Notes under the pieces: generated by a model
What the model was told of the DNA's origin: nothing
The model's input: the letters and a program-made list of their open reading frames with translations, nothing else
Database searches by the model: none
Made by a program: the position numbers and the translations under genes
Origin: DASPKT01 sp035626475
GTDB lineage: Bacteria > Pseudomonadota > Alphaproteobacteria > Azospirillales > Azospirillaceae
Reading direction: 5' to 3'
Length of the DNA stretch: 64,000 nt
Assembly: GCA_035626475.1 (NCBI GenBank)
Contig: DASPNP010000063.1
Location: 107,349-171,348 of the forward strand
In this document: positions 27,841 through 37,367 of the stretch, one piece after another
How the letters are laid out: every line of letters starts with the position of its first letter
How positions within the stretch are numbered: position 1 is the stretch's first letter

Positions 27841-29046
27841 ATGCTGAAGCGCCTGCTGCTGCTCCTCGCCCTCGCCCTGCCGGTCCCGGCCGCCGCCGCC
27901 GAGCCGCCGCCGGAGTTCCGCGACTGGAACCGGGTGGTCGACCGGGCCAAGGGCCAGACCGTCTACTGGCGGGCCTGGGCCGGCGACGGCAAGGTCAACT
28001 CCTTCATCACCTGGGCCGCCGGCGAGGTCCGCACGCGCTACGGCATCGAGCTGCGCCACGTCAAGGACGAGGATCCCGGCAACGCCGTCACCGCCGTGCT
28101 GGCGGAGAAGGCGGCCGGCGTGACCTCGGGCGGCAAGCAGGATTTGCTCTGGATCAACGGCGAGAACTTCGCCGCCATGAAGGGCCAGGGGCTGCTGTTC
28201 GGCCCCTTCACCGCGCTGCTGCCGAATTTCCGTCTGGTGGACACCGAGGGCAAGCCGACGACGCTGGTGGATTTCACCGTGCCGACCGAGGGCTACGAGT
28301 CGCCCTTCGGCATGGCGCAGATCACCTTCTATTACGACAGCGCCCGGGTGAATGCCCCGCCGCGCTCCATGCGGGCGCTGCTGGACTGGGCCCAGGCCAA
28401 TCCTGGCCGTTTCACCTATCCCGCCCCGCCCGACTTCACCGGCTCCACCTTCCTGAAGCAGGCGGTGACGGAGCTGTCGCCCGACCGGCTGCTGCTGTCG
28501 CGTCCCGTGACCGACGCCGCCTTCGAGCGGGTGACGGCGCCGCTCTGGTCCTATCTGGAGCAGCTGCACCCGCATCTCTGGCGCCAGGGCCGCGCCTTCC
28601 CGCCCAACTATCCGCGCCTGCGCCAACTGCTGGACGATGGCGAGACCGACATCGCCTTCGCCTTCAACCCATCGGAGGCCGCCAGCGCCGCGGCGCTGGG
28701 GCTGCTGCCCGGGACGGTGCGGGCCTATGTGCTGGAGGGCGGTACCATCGCCAACACCCATTTCGTGGCGATTCCCTTCAACGCCAGCGCCAAGGAGGGC
28801 GCGCTGGTGGTGGCGAACTTCCTGCTGTCGCCCGAGGCGCAGGCCCGCAAGGCCGACCCCAAGCTGTGGGGCGACCCCACGGTGCTGGACCTGACCCGGC
28901 TCACGCCCGAGCAGCAGGCCCTGTTCCGCCGCGAACGCCCGCCGCAGCTGCCGCCCGAGGCGGAGCTGTCGCGCACCCTGCCCGAGCCGCACCCCAGCTG
29001 GATGGTGCGCATCGAGGAGGAATGGAAGCGGCGGTTCGCCCGGTGA
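27841..29046 (+). CDS. ynjB: ABC transporter substrate-binding protein YnjB
   Basis: This is a 401-aa periplasmic binding protein with a signal peptide (MLKRLLLLLALALPVPAAAA, residues 1-20). The mature region matches the YnjB/COG4134 family: VYWRAWAGDGKVNSFI, QDLLWINGENF, and the late segment with SPEAQARKADPKLWGDP. It would deliver its ligand to the YnjC/YnjD pair encoded next. The ligand is not established for this family (thiamine- or sulfur-related compounds have been considered by annotation only). There is a one-base gap after ynjF and 19 bp before ynjC. Confidence 0.9.
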   Translation: MLKRLLLLLALALPVPAAAAEPPPEFRDWNRVVDRAKGQTVYWRAWAGDGKVNSFITWAAGEVRTRYGIELRHVKDEDPGNAVTAVLAEKAAGVTSGGKQDLLWINGENFAAMKGQGLLFGPFTALLPNFRLVDTEGKPTTLVDFTVPTEGYESPFGMAQITFYYDSARVNAPPRSMRALLDWAQANPGRFTYPAPPDFTGSTFLKQAVTELSPDRLLLSRPVTDAAFERVTAPLWSYLEQLHPHLWRQGRAFPPNYPRLRQLLDDGETDIAFAFNPSEAASAAALGLLPGTVRAYVLEGGTIANTHFVAIPFNASAKEGALVVANFLLSPEAQARKADPKLWGDPTVLDLTRLTPEQQALFRRERPPQLPPEAELSRTLPEPHPSWMVRIEEEWKRRFAR

Positions 29047-29065
29047 TACGCCCGATGAGCCAGCC

Positions 29066-30742
29066 GTGAACCGTTCCGGAGCCCTGGCGGCCGTCCCGCC
29101 GCTCACCGTGGCGCTGTTCGCCGGACCGGTGGCGGCCGGACTGCTGGGCACGCTGCTGCCGGCCTTCGGCTGGCATCCCGGTATCGGGGCCGCCGACTGG
29201 TCGCTGGATCCCTGGCGGGAGCTGCTGGCCGAGCCCGGTCTTTGGCGGTCGGTATGGCTGTCGCTGGCGACGGGCCTGGGCGCCGCGCTGCTGGCCTTCG
29301 CGGCGGCGGCGGGCCTGTCCGCCTGGGCGCAGGGCACGCGCTGGGCCGGGCGGCTGCGTCTGGCGCTGGCGCCGCTGCTGGCCGTGCCGCACGCCGCCTT
29401 CGCCGTGGGCGTGCTGTTCCTGGCCGCCCCCAGCGGCTGGATCGCCCGGCTGCTGTCCCCCTGGGCGACGGGCTGGGAGCGGCCGCCGGATTTCGCCACG
29501 GTGCAGGATCCGCACGGCCTGTCGCTGCTGCTGGCGCTCGCCGCCAAGGAATGCTTCTTCCTGCTGCTGATGATGCAGGCGGCGCTGGCCCAGGTGCCGG
29601 CGGCGCGGCAGCTGCGGGTGGCGGCGAGCCTGGGCTACGACCGGGTCACGGCCTGGCTGCTGCTGGTGCTGCCCCAGCTCTACCGGCAGATGCGGCTGCC
29701 CGTCTACGCCGTCATCGCCTTCGGCTGCTCGGTCGTGGACATGGCCGCGGTGCTGGGTCCCGCCGCCCCGCCGACCCTGGCCGTGCTGGTGCTGCAGATG
29801 AGCCAGGACCCCGACCTCGCCCGCCGCCTGCCCGCCGCCGCCGGCGCGCTGCTGCAGGGCGGGGTGGTGCTGGCGGCGATTTGCTTGTGGCGGCTCGGCG
29901 AGATCGCCGTCGGCCGGATCGCCCGGCACCTCGCGGCGCGTGGCGGCCGGCGGAGCCTGGCCCTGCCCGGCCGCGCCGCAGCCTGGACCGGCCATGCCGC
30001 GATCCTCACGACACTGGCGGCGCTGGTCGTGCTGGCGCTCTGGTCACTGGCCGACCGCTGGCGCTTTCCCGACGCGCTGCCCGAGCGGCTGGGCCTCCAG
30101 GCTTGGGGCGCCGCCGCCCCGGCCCTGCTGCCGCCGTTCCTCACCACGCTGGGGCTGGCGGCGGCCGTGTCGCTGCTGGCGCTGGCGCTGGTGCTGGGCT
30201 GCCTGGAGCGGGAGGACCGCACCGGCCATGCCCCGTCGCGCCGGGCGCTGGACCTGCTCTACCTGCCGCTGCTGGTGCCGCAGCTGAGCTTCCTGTTCGG
30301 GGCGCAGGTGCTGCTGGAGCGGATGGGCCTGGCCGGCGGGCTGCTGGCGGTGACCTGGATGCACCTGCTGTTCGTGCTGCCCTACGCCTTCCTGACCCTA
30401 GGCGATTCCTGGCGGGCGCTGGACCGGCGCTTTGCCCGCACCGCGCTCTGCCTGGGCCGCTCACCGGCATCCGTGTTCTGGCGGGTCAAGCTGCCGCTGC
30501 TGCGGCGCCCGATCCTGGCCTCCCTGGCGGTGGGCTTCTCCGTCAGCGTGGCGCTCTACCTGCCCACATTGTTCGCCGGCGCCGGCCGGGTGACGAGCCT
30601 GGCGACGGAGGTGGTGTCGCTGGCCTCCGGCGGCGACCGGCGCCAGCTCGGCCTGTTCGGCCTGCTGCAGGCCCTGCTGCCGCTGGCGGCGCTGCTGCTG
30701 GCGGGGTGGCTGGGCCGGCCGCGCTTCGGGGGGACGCGATGA
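29066..30742 (+). CDS. ynjC: ABC transporter permease YnjC (double permease)
   Basis: This 558-aa inner-membrane protein has two permease halves, each with the EAA-type cytoplasmic loop (AASLGYDRVTAWLLLVLPQL in the first; ALCLGRSPASVFWRVKLPLL in the second). The duplicated layout matches YnjC and iron/thiamine-type fused permeases. The start is GTG 29066. The TGA overlaps the ynjD ATG in ATGA (30739-30742), indicating translational coupling. A single polypeptide therefore forms the channel driven by a YnjD dimer. Confidence 0.9.
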   Translation: MNRSGALAAVPPLTVALFAGPVAAGLLGTLLPAFGWHPGIGAADWSLDPWRELLAEPGLWRSVWLSLATGLGAALLAFAAAAGLSAWAQGTRWAGRLRLALAPLLAVPHAAFAVGVLFLAAPSGWIARLLSPWATGWERPPDFATVQDPHGLSLLLALAAKECFFLLLMMQAALAQVPAARQLRVAASLGYDRVTAWLLLVLPQLYRQMRLPVYAVIAFGCSVVDMAAVLGPAAPPTLAVLVLQMSQDPDLARRLPAAAGALLQGGVVLAAICLWRLGEIAVGRIARHLAARGGRRSLALPGRAAAWTGHAAILTTLAALVVLALWSLADRWRFPDALPERLGLQAWGAAAPALLPPFLTTLGLAAAVSLLALALVLGCLEREDRTGHAPSRRALDLLYLPLLVPQLSFLFGAQVLLERMGLAGGLLAVTWMHLLFVLPYAFLTLGDSWRALDRRFARTALCLGRSPASVFWRVKLPLLRRPILASLAVGFSVSVALYLPTLFAGAGRVTSLATEVVSLASGGDRRQLGLFGLLQALLPLAALLLAGWLGRPRFGGTR

Positions 30743-31368
30743 GCCTGGATCTCCGCGCCGTCACCCTGCTGCTAAACGGCAAGCCCCTGGTCCGCGACCT
30801 GAGCCTGTCGGTGAAGCCGGGCGAGGTGGCCACGCTGATGGGGCCGAGCGGCAGCGGCAAATCCACCCTGCTGGACCTGATCTCCGGCAGCCTGCCCCCC
30901 GCCTTCAAGGCGACGGGATCGGTCACGCTCGACGGCGCCGACCTCCTGGCCCTGCCGCCGGAGCGGCGGCGGGTCGGCATCCTGTTCCAGGACGACCTGC
31001 TGTTCCCGCACCTGACGGTGGGGGAGAACCTCGCCTTCGCCCTGCCCCGCGCCGTGCGCGACCGCAGGGCGGCCGTGGCGGCGGCGCTGGCCGAGGCCGA
31101 GCTGGCGGGCTTCGCCGACCGCGACCCGGCCACGCTCTCGGGCGGGCAGCGGGCGCGTGTGTCGCTGATGCGGGCCCTGCTGGCCCAGCCCCGCGCCCTG
31201 CTGCTGGACGAGCCCTTCGGCAAGCTGGATGTCGCCCTGCGCGCCCGCTTCCGCGCCTTCGTCTTCGACCATGCCCGCCGGGCCGGGCTGCCGACACTGC
31301 TGGTCACCCACGACCCCGAGGACGCCACGGCCGCCGCCGGGCCCGTCGTGGAGCTGTCCGGGAGTTAG
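30739..31368 (+). CDS. ynjD: ABC transporter ATPase YnjD
   Basis: The 209-aa ATP-binding subunit has Walker A GPSGSGKST, Q-loop LFQDDLLFPHL, signature LSGGQRARVSLMRAL, Walker B ALLLDEPF and switch histidine LLVTHDPED. Its length matches YnjD. It overlaps ynjC by 4 nt. Together with YnjB and YnjC it forms an importer. The downstream TonB-receptor-like gene begins 67 bp later without an intervening terminator, so the operon may extend into it. Confidence 0.92.
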   Translation: MSLDLRAVTLLLNGKPLVRDLSLSVKPGEVATLMGPSGSGKSTLLDLISGSLPPAFKATGSVTLDGADLLALPPERRRVGILFQDDLLFPHLTVGENLAFALPRAVRDRRAAVAAALAEAELAGFADRDPATLSGGQRARVSLMRALLAQPRALLLDEPFGKLDVALRARFRAFVFDHARRAGLPTLLVTHDPEDATAAAGPVVELSGS

Positions 31369-31435
31369 CCCCGGCGGATTGCCACCGTCACGATCGCCCC
31401 ATATCCTTCGCCGCCCGAACCATAAGAGCGACCCG

Positions 31436-34384
31436 ATGCGCCGCCTCCTCCTCGCCTCCGCCGCCTCCCTGCCGCTGCTGCTGGGCGCCTCGCACGCCCT
31501 GGCCCAGGCCATCGAGGTGGTGGTGCTGGACCCCGCCGGCCGGCCCGTGCCGAACACGCAGGTCCGGCTGACCAACCCCGGCACCGGCTTCGATGCGACG
31601 GTCGCCGCCGACGCTTCGGGCAAGGCGCGCTTCCCCGCGCTGGCGACGCTGGGCGCCTATGTCGCCTCGGTCGGCAGCCAGTCGGCCGAACCGGTGGAGC
31701 TGCGCGCCAACTTCACCCGCACCGTCACCCTGACGGTCGGCGGCATCGAGGAGGTGGTGGTCCAGGGTATCAGGTCGGAAGCGCGGCTGAACCTGACCAA
31801 CGCCGAGGTCTCCTCCAGCTTCGGCGCGCGCGAGCTGCAGGAGCTGCCGGTGGAGGCGCGCGACCTGTCCACCGTGCTGTTCCGCCTGCCCAACGTCACC
31901 CAGGCGACCGGCTTCTTCCCCGAGGCGCCGGCGGTCAGCATCAACGGCGCCAACGCGCTCTTCACCCAGTATCTGGTGGACGGGCTGGACAACAACGAGA
32001 ACTTCCTGGGGGGGCCGAAGTTCGCGGCGCCGGTGGGCGTGGTCAGGGAAGTCACGGTCCTGGCGAACTCCTACTCCGCCGAGTACGGCCGCACCGCCAA
32101 CGGCGTGGTGAACGTGACCACCAAGGGCGGCGGCAACGAGACCGCGGGCGAGGCCTTCTTCCTGTGGCGGCCGGGCTCGGCCATCGACAGCGAGCCGGAC
32201 TTCCCGCGCCGCGACCTCTCGGGCAACGCCGTGCTGGAGGGCTTCAAGCGCTACCAGGGCGGCGCCAGCCTGGGCGGCGCGATCACGCCCGACCGCACCT
32301 TCTACTTCGTCAATGCCGAGCTGACCCGCGACCGCAAGGACAACCGGCTGAGCGTGCCGGCGCTGGGGGTCGACGAGACGATCCGGGGCGAGAACAGGTT
32401 CGACTATTACACGCTGCGCCTGGATCACATGCTGAGCGACGCCTGGGCCGTCACCGCCCGCGCGCACCGGGGCGACGTGGAGATCGAGCGGCAGGGCGGC
32501 GGGCTGGAGGGCGGCTTCACCTTCCCCAGCGCCGGCGACGTCCAGACCCGCAAGTCGCTGCTGGCCGCCTTCCAGGCGCGCTACACCGGCGACCGGCTCT
32601 CCTATGTCGGCGATTTGCAGTTCTCCAGCTTCGACTGGAACTACGGCGACGCCGCCACCGAGGGGCCGCAGGCGGTCATCCTGGACCCGGCAGAGCGCAC
32701 CATCGGAATCATCGGCAACAACGGCTTCTTCTTCGACGAGGAGGAGCGCACCTGGCAGACCCGCCACAAGGCCGGGCTGGATCTCGACGGCACGCGCCTG
32801 ACCGGCGGCGCCGACATCCTACGCGCCGACTTCAGCTTGCGCGGCGGCGGCAACCCGCAGGGCAACTACACGGTGCGGCTGACCGACCCGCAGCTGTCGG
32901 CCCTGCGCGCCGCCGGCCGGGGCTCGGCCCTGGCGCTGTCGGACCTGCCCCGCGACGCCCAGGTGGTGGCCTACAATGTCGAACTGCGCCCGGCCACCTT
33001 CGGCACCGACCAGACCCTCTATGCCGGCTGGCTGGAGGCGGAGTTCGACATCACCTCCGACCTGACCGCCCGGTTCGGCGTGCGCTACGACTATGACGAT
33101 CTGACGGAACTGGGCGACGGCAGCGGCGACAAGGACAATGTCGGCCCGCGCGCCAGCTTCAACTACCGCCTGTCGGAGGACCAGGTGCTGCGCGGCGGCG
33201 CCGGCCTGTTCCACGAGAAGCTGCCCTACGCCATCATCTCCGACGCGCTGCAGCGCAACTCCGACACGCCCGCCTTCCGCCGCCAGCTGCAGGACCTCAT
33301 CGCGCGTGGGCGGCTCCCGGCCGGCATGGATCTGGACCGGGCGCTGTTCAACGGCAACGCGTCGGCCAGCCTCGATAGCGTGCCGTTCCTGGGCGGGCCC
33401 ACGGGCGACCAGCTGCAGGCCCAGCGCGACACGCTGTCCAGTGCCGAGCGGCAGATCCTGAACCCCTTCGGCTATGAGAACCCCTCGAGCTTCCAGGCCT
33501 CGCTCGGTTATCAGCGGTCGGTGGCAAGCAACTGGCTGCTGGACGGCAATCTGCTCTACAGCCGCGGCTACGATCTGGTGCGGCTGGTGGACGTGAACGC
33601 GCCCGCCCCCTACGCCATCGACCCGGCCCGGCTGGTCGGCCTGACGCCGGAGCAGGCGCGCGCCCTGGTCCGCACCCAGGCCCAGGCCGACGCCACCCGC
33701 CCGACCGACCCGGCCGCGTATCCCGGCGGGTCGCGCGCCGTGCTGATCTCCGACACCGGCGGCAGGTCGGAATACCAGGCGCTGAACCTGGCGGTGACCA
33801 AGGACCGGGGCGACGATCCCTGGGGCCTGCGCTTGTCCTACACCCTGTCGCGGCTGAAGAACGACACCGACGACATCAACTTCCGCGCCAGCAACAGCAA
33901 CGAGTTCGGCGACGAGTGGGCGCCCAGCCTGAACGACCGCACCCACACGATCTCGGCCGTGCTGTTCCTCTATCCGCTGGAGGGGCTGAGCCTGTCGGTC
34001 GCCGGCCTGTTCCAGTCGGGGCAGCCGATCAATTACGGCCCCGACGCCGCGCTGTTCGGCACGACCGACCTGAACGGCGACGGCCGCTCCTTCGCCACCC
34101 AGTACACGGGCAACCCCGACCGCGCGCCGGGCTTCCGCCGCAACAGCGGCCGCCTGCCCTGGTCGGAGGTGCTGGATTTGGGCGTGCAGTACCGGTTGCC
34201 GGTGGGCTATGGCGACCTGGAGCTGCGGGCCGACGTGTTCAACGTCTTCAACGCCACCAACCAGGGCGGCTATGTCGTGAATGCCACGGCCAGCAACCAG
34301 TTCCAGGTCGCCGGCCAGCCCTTCGTCACCCGCAGCGCCGGCCCGCCCCGGACGTTCCAGTTCGGGGTTAGGTACCTGTTCTGA
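31436..34384 (+). CDS. Oar-like TonB-dependent receptor with carboxypeptidase-regulatory domain
   Basis: The 982-aa outer-membrane protein has a signal peptide (1-24, cleavage near SHALAQA) and an Ig-like carboxypeptidase regulatory domain (about 25-110; VVVLDPAGRPVPNTQVRLTN). A TonB-box-like EEVVVQG, a plug (NGANALFTQYLVDGLDNNE, then YGRTANGVVNVTTKGG) and a barrel ending in RYLF follow. This domain order defines the Oar-type receptors, which import or export large substrates. ATG 31436 follows TAAGAG. It lies 67 bp after ynjD in the same direction with no terminator, implying that receptor and ABC importer may share one pathway. The ligand is unknown. Confidence 0.9.
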   Translation: MRRLLLASAASLPLLLGASHALAQAIEVVVLDPAGRPVPNTQVRLTNPGTGFDATVAADASGKARFPALATLGAYVASVGSQSAEPVELRANFTRTVTLTVGGIEEVVVQGIRSEARLNLTNAEVSSSFGARELQELPVEARDLSTVLFRLPNVTQATGFFPEAPAVSINGANALFTQYLVDGLDNNENFLGGPKFAAPVGVVREVTVLANSYSAEYGRTANGVVNVTTKGGGNETAGEAFFLWRPGSAIDSEPDFPRRDLSGNAVLEGFKRYQGGASLGGAITPDRTFYFVNAELTRDRKDNRLSVPALGVDETIRGENRFDYYTLRLDHMLSDAWAVTARAHRGDVEIERQGGGLEGGFTFPSAGDVQTRKSLLAAFQARYTGDRLSYVGDLQFSSFDWNYGDAATEGPQAVILDPAERTIGIIGNNGFFFDEEERTWQTRHKAGLDLDGTRLTGGADILRADFSLRGGGNPQGNYTVRLTDPQLSALRAAGRGSALALSDLPRDAQVVAYNVELRPATFGTDQTLYAGWLEAEFDITSDLTARFGVRYDYDDLTELGDGSGDKDNVGPRASFNYRLSEDQVLRGGAGLFHEKLPYAIISDALQRNSDTPAFRRQLQDLIARGRLPAGMDLDRALFNGNASASLDSVPFLGGPTGDQLQAQRDTLSSAERQILNPFGYENPSSFQASLGYQRSVASNWLLDGNLLYSRGYDLVRLVDVNAPAPYAIDPARLVGLTPEQARALVRTQAQADATRPTDPAAYPGGSRAVLISDTGGRSEYQALNLAVTKDRGDDPWGLRLSYTLSRLKNDTDDINFRASNSNEFGDEWAPSLNDRTHTISAVLFLYPLEGLSLSVAGLFQSGQPINYGPDAALFGTTDLNGDGRSFATQYTGNPDRAPGFRRNSGRLPWSEVLDLGVQYRLPVGYGDLELRADVFNVFNATNQGGYVVNATASNQFQVAGQPFVTRSAGPPRTFQFGVRYLF

Positions 34385-34431
34385 GGGCGAGGTCGATCAC
34401 TGAGCCGTGCCGGTCGTCCAGCACACCACTT

Positions 34432-34707
34432 GTCATCCCGGCGCAGGCTGGGTCAGGGGTTGCAGCGGGATGCGGTGGATGCAGCGCTCCTTGAGAGGCA
34501 GCGTTGCCGTTGTGCGTCCTTCGACAGGCTCAGGATGAGGTGGATTTAGCTGCTCCCGGTCGGGATTGCGCGGGATAGAACCGGGAGTGCCTGGCATCCC
34601 CCGGCCCTCATCCTGAGCCTGTCGAAGGACGCACCACGCCCCAGCCGCTCCCTTTCATCGGCTGTGCATTGCCGCAACCCCTGGGCCCCGGCCTGCGCCG
34701 GGGTGAC
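34432..34707. repeat. nested inverted-repeat element
   Basis: Two concentric inverted repeats are present. The inner arms are 29 bp and identical (34512-34540 and 34606-34634, core TCGACAGGCTCAGGATGAG). The outer arms are imperfect (34432-34465, beginning GTCATCCCGGCGCAGG, and 34671-34707, ending CCTGCGCCGGGGTGAC). The inner segment is the same family as 4024-4218 and keeps GATTTAGCTGCTCCCGG. It is non-coding, in the convergent gap between the Oar-like gene and the endonuclease III-like gene, and could also act as a bidirectional transcription stop. Confidence 0.8.
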
Positions 34708-34752
34708 GGTTGAGAGTAGGCCGGCGGGTTGTGAAAGGGCGAACGGTATGCC

Positions 34753-35475
34753 CTACCCCACCCGCCGCTCCTCCTCCGCCCCGCCCATGCGGGCCTGGCC
34801 CGTCGGGCAGAGTTCCAGCAGGACGCAGCGGTGGCAGGCGGGGTTCTGGAAGAAGCAGCAGCGCTGGCCGTGCAGCATCAGCACTTCGTGGTTGTCGAAG
34901 ATTTTTTGCGCGTCCCAATCCTCCGGCAGCTGCGCCGCCAGCACCTTGTGCGAGGGGCCGACCGCGAGCGTCGGCGGGATCAGGCCGGTGCGCACCGCCA
35001 CCCGGTGGTGGTGGCTATCGACGGGAAGCGCCGCGCCCCGGATGGTGCTGAAGCTCAGCACCGCGGCGCTGGTCTTCGGTCCCACGCCCGGCAGCTCCTC
35101 CAGCCAGGCGCGGGCGGCCTCCACCGGCATGTCGGCCAGGAAATCGAGGTTCAGCGCGCCGCGCTTCTCGGTGACGGCGCGCAGGATCGCCTGGATGCGC
35201 GGCGCCTTCTGCTCGGGCCAGGTGACGCCCTTGATGGTGGCCTCCACCTCCGCCGGGTCGGCGTCGCGCACGCCCTCCCAGTCCGGCCAGCGCTGGCGCA
35301 GCGCCCGGAAGGCGCGGCCGCTGTCGGCGTTGCGGGTGCGGTGCGACAGCAGCGCCGCCACCAGCTCGCTCATCGGATCATGCTGGTGGAAGTACGGGAT
35401 CGGGCAGCCATACACCAGGCAGAGCCGGCGATGGATCTCCAGGACATGAGCGCGGGGGTCGTCGACCTGCATCAT
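34753..35475 (-). CDS. endonuclease III-like HhH-GPD DNA glycosylase
   Basis: This 240-aa base-excision repair glycosylase has a helix-hairpin-helix LPGVGPKTSAAVL carrying the catalytic lysine and VDSHHHRVAVRTG with the catalytic aspartate. A C-terminal iron-sulfur motif C-X6-C-X2-C-X5-C is read in CFFQNPACHRCVLLELC. It is related to Nth but divergent, so it is likely a second paralogue with a different lesion range rather than the main Nth. The start is ATG 35475 (a second ATG follows at 35472). The last 15 residues are charged and variable. It is not obviously in an operon: ade lies upstream on the same strand, 109 bp away. Confidence 0.88.
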   Translation of the reverse strand: MMQVDDPRAHVLEIHRRLCLVYGCPIPYFHQHDPMSELVAALLSHRTRNADSGRAFRALRQRWPDWEGVRDADPAEVEATIKGVTWPEQKAPRIQAILRAVTEKRGALNLDFLADMPVEAARAWLEELPGVGPKTSAAVLSFSTIRGAALPVDSHHHRVAVRTGLIPPTLAVGPSHKVLAAQLPEDWDAQKIFDNHEVLMLHGQRCCFFQNPACHRCVLLELCPTGQARMGGAEEERRVG

Positions 35476-35584
35476 GTCCGGCCCAACAGCCCTGGCCCGG
35501 AGAAATCGCGTCGACGCGCGTATATTAGCAGGCTTCGCTACCTGGGGCTGCGTGTGACGGGCGGGAGGGCCGCCGCGTCCCCCG

Positions 35585-37312
35585 CTACGCCGCCACCAGT
35601 TCGAACCGGTCCACGTCCACCACGCCCTGGTCGGTGATCTTCAGGTGCGGGATGACGGGCAGCGGCAGGAAGGCCAGCTGCAGGAAGGGCTCAGGCAGCG
35701 GGCAGCCGAGCGCGCGGACGACCGAGCGGAGATCCTCCAGCCCGTGGCGGACATCCTCGAAGGGCTTCAGGCTCATCAGGCCGGCCAGCGGCAGCGGCAG
35801 CTCGCCCAGCACCCGCCCGTCGGCCACGGCCACGAAGCCGCCCTGCAGCTCGATCAGCCGGTTGACCGCCAGCGCCATGTCGGCGTCGTTCGTCCCGACC
35901 ACGCAGATATTGTGGCTGTCATGCCCGACCGAGGAGGCGAGCGCGCCGCTGGTCAGGCCGAAGCCCTTCACGAAGCCCCGGCCGACATTGCCGTTGCGGC
36001 CGTGCCGCTCCAGCACCGCCACCTTCGCCACGTCCTGGGCGGGGTCGGGATGGCGCAGGCCGCCCGAGAAGGGCAGCGACAGGCGGAGATGGTGGGTGAC
36101 GATCTTGCCCGCCTCCACCCCGATGACCGGGCCGGTGGGGCCCGAGGCCGGCACGCGGAAATCCTCGGCCGTGACGGGGCGGCGCTTGACCGAGCCGAGG
36201 CCCACCGGCGCGACCTGCGGCCGCGCGGCGAACATCGCCTCGTCCACCATACGCCCGCCGCGGATGACCGAGCGGACGGCGCAGCTTTCCAGATCGTCCA
36301 GCAGCACCAGATCGGCGCGGTAGCCGGGCGCCACCAGCCCCCGGTCGGTCAGCCCGAAATGGCGGGCGGCCGACCAGGTGGCGGCGCGGTAGACATGGTG
36401 GGCGGGGGCGCCCAGCGCGATCGCCTTGCGGATCAAATGGTCGAGATGCCCCTCCTCCGCGATGTCCAGCGGGTTGCGGTCGTCGGTGCAGAAGCCCAGG
36501 AAGGGCGACAGCTCCGGCGTCACCAGCCCGGCCAGCGCCTCCAGATCCTTGGAGACGGTGCCGTCGCGAATCAGCACCTGCATGCCCTTGCGCAGCTTCT
36601 CCATCGCCTCGGGCATGGAGGTCGTCTCGTGGCAGTTGCGGATGCCGCAGGAGAGATAGGCGTTGAGGTCGTAGCCCGAGACCAGCGGCGCGTGCCCGTC
36701 GATATGGGTGCCCTGGAACAGCTCCAGCTTGTCCATCACCTCCGGGTCCTTCATCAGGAGCCCCGGATAGTTCATGAACTCGGCCAGGCCGAGCGAGCGC
36801 GGATGGCCCTTGTAGGGCGCCAAATCGGCGGCGGTCAGCCGCGCGCCCGCCGTCTCCAGATGGGTCGCGGGCACGCAGGAGGAGAGCTGGACCCGCAGGT
36901 CGATGGCCGTCGCCCCGGCGCATTCCAGGAAATAGTCCAGCCCCTGCCGGCCCAGCACGTTGCAAATCTCGTGCGGGTCGCACACCGCCGTGGTGGTGCC
37001 GCGCGGCAGGACGCAGCGGTCGAACTCCAGCGGGCCGACCAGCGTGCTCTCGCAATGGACATGGCTGTCGACAAAGCCCGGCACCACCACGGCGTCGCGC
37101 CCGTCGATCTCGCGCGTGCCGGAATAGCTCTCATAGGTGCCGACGATGCGGTCGCCGCACAGCGCGATGTCGCCCCGGGCGATCTCGCCCGTCACGACGT
37201 TCAGGAAGGCCGTGTCCTTGATGACCAAGTCGGCCTTGTCGCGGCCGAGGGCCTGGTCGATGCGGCGGGAGAGGCCCCCGGCCCCGGCCGCCCCGTTCTG
37301 CTGCTGTGTCAT
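35585..37312 (-). CDS. ade: adenine deaminase
   Basis: This amidohydrolase deaminates adenine to hypoxanthine in purine salvage. The 575-aa product has the metal-binding GFVDSHVHCES, PRGTTTAVCDPHEI, the mid HGHAP-type segment (HIDGHAPLVSG) and FCTDDR. Its C-terminal domain carries SVGHDSHNICVVGTND, characteristic of Ade. Length is normal for the family. ATG 37312 (MTQQQNG) is preferred; the extended frame to 37357 has no ribosome-binding site. Two tandem microprotein genes lie just upstream on the same strand, the nearer ending 55 bp before ade. Confidence 0.94.
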   Translation of the reverse strand: MTQQQNGAAGAGGLSRRIDQALGRDKADLVIKDTAFLNVVTGEIARGDIALCGDRIVGTYESYSGTREIDGRDAVVVPGFVDSHVHCESTLVGPLEFDRCVLPRGTTTAVCDPHEICNVLGRQGLDYFLECAGATAIDLRVQLSSCVPATHLETAGARLTAADLAPYKGHPRSLGLAEFMNYPGLLMKDPEVMDKLELFQGTHIDGHAPLVSGYDLNAYLSCGIRNCHETTSMPEAMEKLRKGMQVLIRDGTVSKDLEALAGLVTPELSPFLGFCTDDRNPLDIAEEGHLDHLIRKAIALGAPAHHVYRAATWSAARHFGLTDRGLVAPGYRADLVLLDDLESCAVRSVIRGGRMVDEAMFAARPQVAPVGLGSVKRRPVTAEDFRVPASGPTGPVIGVEAGKIVTHHLRLSLPFSGGLRHPDPAQDVAKVAVLERHGRNGNVGRGFVKGFGLTSGALASSVGHDSHNICVVGTNDADMALAVNRLIELQGGFVAVADGRVLGELPLPLAGLMSLKPFEDVRHGLEDLRSVVRALGCPLPEPFLQLAFLPLPVIPHLKITDQGVVDVDRFELVAA

Positions 37313-37367
37313 GGACGGCAGCTTGTCACGGACGGGGCGGCTTGCAAATCCTCCCAAGGGGAGGAGT

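Noticed and set aside
37351..37366. CCTCCC/GGGAGG inverted repeat as terminator of the microprotein genes
   Set aside because: The stem is only 5-6 bp and no T-run follows on the minus strand.
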